This document shows positions 5,467 to 10,663 of a DNA stretch of 10,663 nt, in pieces. The stretch's first letter is position 1, and every line of letters starts with the position of its first letter. The notes below the pieces were generated by a model. The model saw only the letters and a program-made list of their open reading frames with translations, did not search any database and was not told where the DNA came from. The position numbers and the translations under genes are program-made. Source of the DNA: Chitinophagaceae bacterium (GTDB taxonomy: Bacteria; Bacteroidota; Bacteroidia; Chitinophagales; Chitinophagaceae). The stretch lies in contig VIKJ01000050.1 in NCBI GenBank assembly GCA_008080615.1, forward strand, positions 1-10,663. The letters are read 5' to 3'.

Positions 5467-7887
5467 ATGAATAAATTTCTACTACTCGTCTCTTTTTTGT
5501 TAATGGTTACTTGCATTCATGCAGGAGTAATTAGTGGCACTATCCGAGCCGCTTCAGACAATAGTCCACTGCCTTTTTCTTCTATATTAATCAAGGGAAC
5601 AGCAAAAGGCGTTTCTGCCAATAGCAAGGGATTTTATTCCATACAGTTAGAGCCAGGTGAGTATGTATTGGTATGTCAATTTATTGGATATAGTTCTGCT
5701 GAGAAAAAAATTAAGATAGGCAATGAACCTATGAGTATAGATTTTAGCTTAGCTCCACAAAATTATAGTTTAAAAGCTGTAGAAGTAAAAAGTGGTGGGG
5801 AAGATCCTGCTTATGCTATTATCCGCAATGCCATTCAAAATAGAGAATCGCATTTAAGGGAGATAAAAAAATTTACTTGTGATGTGTATATAAAAGGGCA
5901 ATTGCAATTGAGGAATTATCCTAGTTCTTTTTTTGGGCAGAAAGTAGATTTTGAAGATGGGGATACTAGTAAAAGGAAAATGATTTTTTTATCGGAAACC
6001 ATTGCAAAATATGCGGTTGAAGAACCCAATAAGCGAAAGGTAGAAGTGGTGTCTACTAAAGTGAGTGGTAGGAGTGATGGATTTGGTTTTAGTAGTCCAC
6101 AAATCATTTCATTTTATGAGAATACCATTACCATTGGTAGAAGTTTAAACCCCAGGGGATTTATTTCGCCTATTGCCAATAATGCACTTAACTATTACAA
6201 ATATAAATTTGAAGGAACATTTTTTGAGTTTGGCAAAGAAGTGAGCAGGATCAAAGTGATTCCCAAAAGGCAATACGAACCTTTGTTTTCGGGATATATC
6301 AATATCAGTGAAAATGATTGGCGCATACAAAGTATCGACTTAACTATTTTGAAAGCTCAGCAAATGCAATTGTTAGATACACTATTAATTCGTCAACAAT
6401 ATATACCGATTGGTGAAAATTGGGTCATTAAAAATCAGGTAATTTATCCTTCTGGGAAATTTTTCGGGTTTGATTTTTTTGGAAGTTTTTTACAAGTGTA
6501 TGATCATTTTGATATAGCACCGGCATTTAAACCCAACTACTTTAATAATACCGTATTGAAATTTTATGATAGCTCTAATAAAAAGTCTGCTGCTTATTGG
6601 GATAGCATAAGGCCATTGCCATTGCTTACAGAAGAACTAAAAGATTATAAGCAAAAAGATAGTTTAGAACAAGTGAGAAAAGATCCGCGTTATCTAGATT
6701 CCTTAGACAAAATAAGGAATAAATTAACCCTGCCTGGAATGCTCCTAACTGGTCAAAATTTTAGTATACAAAAGAAAAAAATGAATATCAGTTTTGATGG
6801 ATTGGTTGGCACGCTTAATTACAACACAGTAGAAGGAGGGGTGGTTCAGTTTTCTCCAAGGTTTACCAAAAACTACGAGGGAAGAAATGCGTTAACGATT
6901 AGTCCTACTATTCGATATGGATTTGCCAATAAACACCTTAATTCAAGTATTGCTGCTGTATTTAATTTTGGTTCAACTTTTGAACAAAATATTTCATTTG
7001 CTGCAGGAAGAAAAGTAATGCAATTCAATAATGACAAACCTATTGGAGAAAGGGTTAACTCACTTTATACACTTATATATGAGTACAACTACATGAAATT
7101 TTATGAAGCCGATTTTTTTCAATTAGACTATAATAAGGGTATTGGAAATGGACTGAATATGTATGCGCAGTTTCAATTTCAAAACCGATCTGCTTTAAAC
7201 AATCTTGCTGATATGAACAGTTGGAAAGATTTTCCAGATCGTGCGTTTACACCAAATTATCCAACTGAGTTGGCGCTCAATAATATGCAGCCCAATAAGG
7301 CTTCGATGTTAACGATTGGGATTAGTTGGAGGCCAGGTTCTAAGTATATTGAATTCCCAGATCGTACCATTTCAATTGGCTCAAAATATCCCACTTTTAA
7401 TGCATCTATCACAAAGGGAATTAATGGATTGTTTGGTAGTGATGTAGATTATACAAAGTGGCAGTTCAGTATGAATGACAATTTAAACCTAAAGCTGTTG
7501 GGCCTTTTTAATTATCGGATTAATTTTATACCTGACTATCAGCACTATTTGGGCAATCAAACCCTGTTTGCTGCTAGTTTCTTAAATAGCTTTCAATTAA
7601 TGCCTTATTACCAATTTAGTAATACGGCTCGTTTCAATGCTTCAGCTCATTTGGAATATCACTTAAATGGCTTTATAAGTAATAAAATTCCTGGGTTTAA
7701 AAAATTGAACTGGTTTTTTGTAACTGGTATGAATATGTTGCATATTGATGGCGCAGATGGATATCAGGAATATTTTATAGGACTTGAAAATATTTTTAAA
7801 GTTTTAAGGGTAGATTTTGTACAAGGGGCAGAAAAAGGGGGGGCAAAACCATCTGGTTTTAGGATTTCTATGCCCATATTTAGATAA
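5467..7887 (+). CDS. DUF5686 outer-membrane protein with carboxypeptidase-regulatory-like N-terminal domain
   Basis: An 806-residue secreted protein. Residues 1-19 form a signal peptide ending CIHA. Residues about 21-105 are a carboxypeptidase-regulatory-like beta sandwich (VISGTIRAASDNSPLPFSSI start, GFYSIQLEPGEYVLVCQFIGY core), the domain also found before many Bacteroidota outer-membrane receptors. The rest matches DUF5686 by its PAYAIIRNAI segment (114-123) and a long C-terminal half of alternating aromatic and polar strands (about 430-806) ending GFRISMPIFR, consistent with an outer-membrane beta barrel. There is no TonB plug. Function is unknown for the family. It stands alone: a terminator lies 37 bp upstream and trhO starts 85 bp downstream. 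No clean promoter match is visible in 5430-5466; the best is TATTGTTT at 5448-5455. Family assignment is from memory of its shape, not a search. Confidence 0.85.
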   Translation: MNKFLLLVSFLLMVTCIHAGVISGTIRAASDNSPLPFSSILIKGTAKGVSANSKGFYSIQLEPGEYVLVCQFIGYSSAEKKIKIGNEPMSIDFSLAPQNYSLKAVEVKSGGEDPAYAIIRNAIQNRESHLREIKKFTCDVYIKGQLQLRNYPSSFFGQKVDFEDGDTSKRKMIFLSETIAKYAVEEPNKRKVEVVSTKVSGRSDGFGFSSPQIISFYENTITIGRSLNPRGFISPIANNALNYYKYKFEGTFFEFGKEVSRIKVIPKRQYEPLFSGYINISENDWRIQSIDLTILKAQQMQLLDTLLIRQQYIPIGENWVIKNQVIYPSGKFFGFDFFGSFLQVYDHFDIAPAFKPNYFNNTVLKFYDSSNKKSAAYWDSIRPLPLLTEELKDYKQKDSLEQVRKDPRYLDSLDKIRNKLTLPGMLLTGQNFSIQKKKMNISFDGLVGTLNYNTVEGGVVQFSPRFTKNYEGRNALTISPTIRYGFANKHLNSSIAAVFNFGSTFEQNISFAAGRKVMQFNNDKPIGERVNSLYTLIYEYNYMKFYEADFFQLDYNKGIGNGLNMYAQFQFQNRSALNNLADMNSWKDFPDRAFTPNYPTELALNNMQPNKASMLTIGISWRPGSKYIEFPDRTISIGSKYPTFNASITKGINGLFGSDVDYTKWQFSMNDNLNLKLLGLFNYRINFIPDYQHYLGNQTLFAASFLNSFQLMPYYQFSNTARFNASAHLEYHLNGFISNKIPGFKKLNWFFVTGMNMLHIDGADGYQEYFIGLENIFKVLRVDFVQGAEKGGAKPSGFRISMPIFR

Positions 7888-7891
7888 TGAT

Positions 7892-7899
7892 TAAATTTG
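7892..7899 (+). promoter_or_regulatory. Possible -7 promoter element for trhO
   Basis: TAAATTTG is an exact TAnnTTTG match just after the DUF5686 stop codon, without a TTG at the -33 spacing. It would start transcription near 7903, with a leader of about 70 nt that holds a GCTGC/GCAGC hairpin (7912-7928) and the 17-nt palindrome. Confidence 0.4.
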
Positions 7900-7942
7900 C
7901 CTTGAATTTTGGCTGCCCTGCAAGCAGCTCCTTATTAATGGA

Positions 7943-7959
7943 ACATAGGAATCCTATGT
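7943..7959. repeat. Perfect 17-nt palindrome just upstream of trhO
   Basis: ACATAGGA and TCCTATGT flank a single central A, giving 8-bp arms with no mismatch. It ends 13 nt before the trhO ATG. As DNA it fits a dimeric regulator's operator; as RNA it would form a 6-bp hairpin with a 5-nt loop next to the start codon. No second copy was noticed in the window. Confidence 0.5.
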
Positions 7960-7972
7960 CTAAAATGAATGT

Positions 7973-9073
7973 ATGGCACTTCTACACAATCGCGTCTCTA
8001 ACCAAGAGCTGAAGGAAAAATTAATGAAGGAAAACTTCAAAAGAACAACCATCAGTTTCTATCGTTATTTCCCAGTTCAAAATCCTCAAGAATTTAGAGA
8101 CAATTTATATAAAACGCTGAATGCGCTAAATGTTTTTGGTAGAATTTATATTGCCAAAGAAGGGATTAATGCGCAAATAAGTGTTCCAACTCATTTAATG
8201 GATGCTTTTAAACAAGCTTTGAATGAAACAGAAGGATTGGCTAATCTGAGGTTGAATATTGCTGTAGAGGATCCGAATGGATTAAATGATGAGCTGCAAC
8301 AAGGTAAAAGTTTTTGGGTATTGAAAATTAAAGTTCGAGAAAAAATTGTTGCAGATGGGATTGAAGATCCAAACTTTTCTATGGAACGCAAAGGCAAATA
8401 TGTGAATGCTCAGCAGATGAACCAATTGCTCAATGATCCTGAAACAGTAATTGTTGACATGCGCAATCATTATGAGTTTGAAGTAGGTCATTTTCAAAAT
8501 GCAGTTGAAATACCTTCAGATACATTTCGGGAACAATTACCCATGGCGGTAGAAATGTTAGCAACAAAGAAAGACAAGAATATCATCATGTATTGTACAG
8601 GAGGAATAAGGTGTGAAAAAGCCAGTGCATATATGTTGCATCAGGGTTTTGATAAAGTATATCATTTAGAAGGTGGTATTATCAATTACGCTAAGCAAAT
8701 AAAGGAACAAGGAATACCTGCAAAATTTATTGGAAAAAACTTTGTGTTCGATGATCGATTAGGGGAGCGTATTACGGATGATATTATTGCTAAATGCCAT
8801 CAATGTGGTAAAGCATGTGATACACATACCAATTGCAAAAACGATGGTTGTCATTTGCTATTTATACAATGCAATGAATGTGCAACTGCTTTTAGCGGCT
8901 GTTGCAGTAATGAATGTAAAGACACGATTCACTTACCAAAAGAGCGGCAAGAAGCCATTCGCAAAGGAATCGATAAAGGAAGAAATATATTCAATAAAAG
9001 TAGCGCAAGACTAAGACCAAGATTGCCCGAGCTTATTCAAAATGGAGCAGTTTCTGCCAAGCTAAACACTTAG
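7973..9073 (+). CDS. trhO: tRNA uridine(34) hydroxylase, rhodanese superfamily (UPF0176)
   Basis: Cytoplasmic enzyme of 366 residues that hydroxylates U34 of certain tRNAs to 5-hydroxyuridine using O2, by analogy with E. coli TrhO (YceA). Three parts are visible: an N-terminal UPF0176 domain (about 24-125, with FGRIYIAKEGINAQISV), a rhodanese domain (about 143-243) with active-site Cys208 in YCTGGIRCEKASAYM and LEGGIINY, and a Cys-rich C-terminal segment with ten cysteines between 275 and 315 (including C275-x2-C278 and C300-x2-C303) that looks metal-binding. Length fits the family (about 320-370). The ATG at 7973 precedes the usual LHNRVSNQELKEKL lead-in. It overlaps purC tail-to-tail by 12 nt and is preceded by a perfect palindrome. 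Function is inferred from the family; no residue looks missing. Confidence 0.93.
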   Translation: MALLHNRVSNQELKEKLMKENFKRTTISFYRYFPVQNPQEFRDNLYKTLNALNVFGRIYIAKEGINAQISVPTHLMDAFKQALNETEGLANLRLNIAVEDPNGLNDELQQGKSFWVLKIKVREKIVADGIEDPNFSMERKGKYVNAQQMNQLLNDPETVIVDMRNHYEFEVGHFQNAVEIPSDTFREQLPMAVEMLATKKDKNIIMYCTGGIRCEKASAYMLHQGFDKVYHLEGGIINYAKQIKEQGIPAKFIGKNFVFDDRLGERITDDIIAKCHQCGKACDTHTNCKNDGCHLLFIQCNECATAFSGCCSNECKDTIHLPKERQEAIRKGIDKGRNIFNKSSARLRPRLPELIQNGAVSAKLNT

Positions 9074-9991
9074 TTTATTTAAGGCATCAATTATACAGCT
9101 ATCAGTTTCTTCATCTGAAAGGTTGATTGGAACAAATTTTTCTCCAATTACTTTTTCATATAATTCTATGTAACGGCTGCTAATGGTATTAACCCAGTCA
9201 TCAGACATTGCTGGAACAGTTTGACCTTCCTTGCCCATGAAATTATTTTGAATCAACCATTCCCTTACGAACTCTTTACTTAATTGTAATTGACGTTCCC
9301 CTTTAGCTTGTCTATCTTCAAATCCATCTGCATAAAAATATCTGGATGAATCGGGTGTATGAATTTCATCCATCAAATAAATAGTGTCTCCAATTTTACC
9401 AAATTCATATTTGGTATCTGCTAAAATTAACCCCCTGGAAGCTGCAATAGATTTTCCTCTTTCAAAAAGGGCATAAGTGTATTTTTCTAAAATGGCCCAA
9501 TCTTCTTTTGAAACCAATCCTTGTTCAATAATGGCTTCTTTGGTAATATCTTCATCATGGCCCTCAGCCGCTTTTGTAGAAGGGGTAATAATCGGATGTG
9601 GGAAAAAATCATTTTCCTTTAATCCTTCTGTCATTTGAACTCCGCAAATGGTTTTTTGGCCGCTGTTATAGGTGCGCCATGCGTGCCCTACTAAATTGCC
9701 CCTCACTACCATTTCTATTTTGAATGGAGTACATTTTTTACCAATTGATACATGGGGTGCAGGAGAAATTGTTAACCAATTAGGACATATATCAACAGTT
9801 TTATTCAACATATAAGCAGCAATTTGATTCAGCACTTGTCCTTTATAAGGGATGGTTCGGGGCAAGATTACATCAAATGCGGATATACGGTTACTAGCAA
9901 TCATCACTAACCAATTGTCTTTAATGGTATATACGTCACGAACTTTTCCGCTATAAAAAGCGGTTTGCTGAGGAAATAATTTAGGTGCCAT
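9062..9991 (-). CDS. purC: Phosphoribosylaminoimidazole-succinocarboxamide synthase (SAICAR synthetase)
   Basis: Purine biosynthesis enzyme that condenses CAIR with aspartate using ATP to give SAICAR, in the cytoplasm. The 309 residues include YSGKVRDVY (13-21, nucleotide-binding start), ASNRISAFD (32-40), VVRGNLVGHAW (95-105), the family signature LADTKYEFG (190-198) and MDEIHTPDSSRY (207-218). At about 310 residues it is the longer form, like yeast Ade1, rather than the roughly 240-residue E. coli PurC; this length is usual in Bacteroidota. No other pur gene is in the window. Its stop overlaps the 3' end of trhO by 12 nt. An exact -7 box lies 5 bp upstream of the ATG, which predicts a leaderless message. 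A signature-level match makes this call secure. Confidence 0.97.
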   Translation of the reverse strand: MAPKLFPQQTAFYSGKVRDVYTIKDNWLVMIASNRISAFDVILPRTIPYKGQVLNQIAAYMLNKTVDICPNWLTISPAPHVSIGKKCTPFKIEMVVRGNLVGHAWRTYNSGQKTICGVQMTEGLKENDFFPHPIITPSTKAAEGHDEDITKEAIIEQGLVSKEDWAILEKYTYALFERGKSIAASRGLILADTKYEFGKIGDTIYLMDEIHTPDSSRYFYADGFEDRQAKGERQLQLSKEFVREWLIQNNFMGKEGQTVPAMSDDWVNTISSRYIELYEKVIGEKFVPINLSDEETDSCIIDALNKLSV

Positions 9992-9995
9992 TGCA

Positions 9996-10003
9996 CAAAT
10001 TTA
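9996..10003 (-). promoter_or_regulatory. -7 promoter element of purC, implying a leaderless transcript
   Basis: The minus strand reads TAAATTTG, an exact TAnnTTTG match, with its G only 5 nt before the A of the start codon. With the usual 3-4 nt between this box and the start, transcription would begin at 9991-9992. No TTG lies at the 19-bp spacing. An inverted repeat GCTCC/GGAGC (10014-10029) occupies the spacer region. Confidence 0.5.
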
Positions 10004-10082
10004 AAACTGGAATGCTCCAAAATGGGAGCTGGCTGATTTTTTTTCTCCACAAACTTGCCATCAAACACAATAAATTAAATTT

Positions 10083-10110
10083 TTGCAAGTACTTAACATA
10101 TACTATTTTG
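10083..10110 (+). promoter_or_regulatory. Possible promoter of the TonB-dependent receptor
   Basis: TTG at 10083-10085, 18 bp of spacer, then TATTTTG (10104-10110), one base short of the TAnnTTTG form. It would start transcription near 10114, about 25 nt before the ATG. Spacing and box are both slightly off consensus. Confidence 0.4.
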
Positions 10111-10138
10111 CTTCATATTTCAAACAAAAAATGCCATT

Positions 10139-10663
10139 ATGAGAAGATTATTAGCCCAATTAGGCATGTTTGTGTTCGCAAGTTTGCTGAGTTTTTCAGC
10201 AATTGCACAGCAAGCAACCACTGTTTCTGGATCTGTTAAAAACGGTAAATCAAAAGAAGTGCTCTCTGCTGTTTCCGTTTCTGTTAAAGGTGGAACAGCT
10301 GGAACCTATACGGATGACAAGGGTAATTTCAAGTTTTCTACTGTACAAAAATTACCATTTACATTGGTATTTTCCTCTGTAGGTTATGCTGCTAAAGAAG
10401 TAAGTGTAAAAAGCAACAATGAAACAGTATCCGTTGATTTGGATGCCTCTTTTACTTTAGGTGATGAAATTGTTGTTTCTGCATCAAGAGTGCCAGAACG
10501 TATATTAGAATCTCCTGTATCTATCGAGCGTATCAGTGCTGCGGCAATTCGCAATGCCCCTGCTGCAAATTATTATGATATGATCGCTAGCTTAAAAGGA
10601 GTAGACGTTGTATCTGCTAGTTTAACTTTTACTAGTGTAGGTACCCGTGGTTTTAATAGCAGT
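10139..10663 (+). CDS. TonB-dependent outer-membrane receptor, N-terminal part cut by window edge
   Basis: The ATG at 10139-10141 opens a frame that stays open for 175 codons to the right edge. A signal peptide spans 1-23 (hydrophobic core GMFVFASLLSFSAIA, then QQ). A carboxypeptidase-regulatory-like domain follows (about 28-103, with TYTDDKGNFKF and FSSVGY). Next comes a TonB-box-like EIVVSASR (111-118) and the start of the plug domain (PERILESPVSIERISAAAIR, then DMIASLKGVDV and GTRGFN at 168-173). The rest of the plug and the barrel lie outside. The plug resembles the BtuB/FepA-like receptors more than the SusC class, so a metal chelate or vitamin is as likely a substrate as a glycan; the substrate cannot be told. 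It is divergent from purC. Confidence 0.93.
   Translation, partial: MRRLLAQLGMFVFASLLSFSAIAQQATTVSGSVKNGKSKEVLSAVSVSVKGGTAGTYTDDKGNFKFSTVQKLPFTLVFSSVGYAAKEVSVKSNNETVSVDLDASFTLGDEIVVSASRVPERILESPVSIERISAAAIRNAPAANYYDMIASLKGVDVVSASLTFTSVGTRGFNSS

Noticed and set aside
7912..7928. GCTGC/GCAGC hairpin as a terminator for the DUF5686 gene
   Set aside because: The stem is only 5-6 bp and no T-tract follows it.
5061..9073. Two rhodanese genes as parts of one sulfur-relay system
   Set aside because: They belong to different families, lie 2.6 kb apart, and are separated by a strong terminator and an unrelated outer-membrane gene.
9985..10239. 84-codon plus-strand frame across the purC/receptor gap
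   Set aside because: It overlaps the purC start and runs out of frame into the receptor signal peptide; no domain is visible.

Overview
This window looks like ordinary chromosomal DNA of a low-GC Bacteroidota bacterium, probably Chitinophagia/Chitinophagaceae-like. That placement is an inference. It rests on AT-rich codon use, the near absence of Shine-Dalgarno sequences, several matches to the Bacteroidota promoter form TTG-N19-TAnnTTTG, and families typical of the phylum: a DUF5686 outer-membrane protein, a TonB-dependent receptor with a carboxypeptidase-regulatory-like N-terminus, and a stand-alone PASTA protein next to ddl.

Layout, left to right. (1) The minus strand carries a DegP/HtrA periplasmic protease cut by the left edge (1-1368) and, upstream of it, a LuxC-type acyl-CoA reductase (1539-2537). 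(2) A 61-bp divergent region with two interlocked promoters separates that gene from an Alvin-type 2[4Fe-4S] ferredoxin on the plus strand (2599-2946). (3) A 226-bp gap holds a structured segment ending in a strong intrinsic terminator, possibly a small RNA of about 100 nt, followed by the ddl promoter. (4) ddl (D-Ala-D-Ala ligase), a membrane-anchored three-PASTA protein with a GTG start, and a small single-domain rhodanese lie in line on the plus strand and end at a textbook terminator (5401-5429). The first and last pairs of this run concern cell-wall precursor synthesis and probable muropeptide binding; the rhodanese's link to them is unclear. (5) A large DUF5686 outer-membrane protein (5467-7887) follows, then TrhO, a tRNA U34 hydroxylase of the rhodanese superfamily (7973-9073), preceded by a perfect 17-nt palindrome. 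(6) TrhO overlaps tail-to-tail by 12 nt with purC on the minus strand (9062-9991). (7) A 147-bp divergent region leads to a TonB-dependent receptor cut by the right edge (10139-10663).

All genes appear intact apart from the two edge truncations. I saw no insertion sequence, CRISPR array, tRNA, rRNA, prophage or defence island, and no convincing exotic multi-gene system. The points most worth following are the possible small RNA at 2983-3111, the mutually exclusive divergent promoter pair at 2526-2569, the probably leaderless purC transcript, the trhO palindrome, and the unexplained pairing of a LuxC-type reductase with an Alvin-type ferredoxin carrying an inserted segment. No gap between genes exceeds 300 bases.
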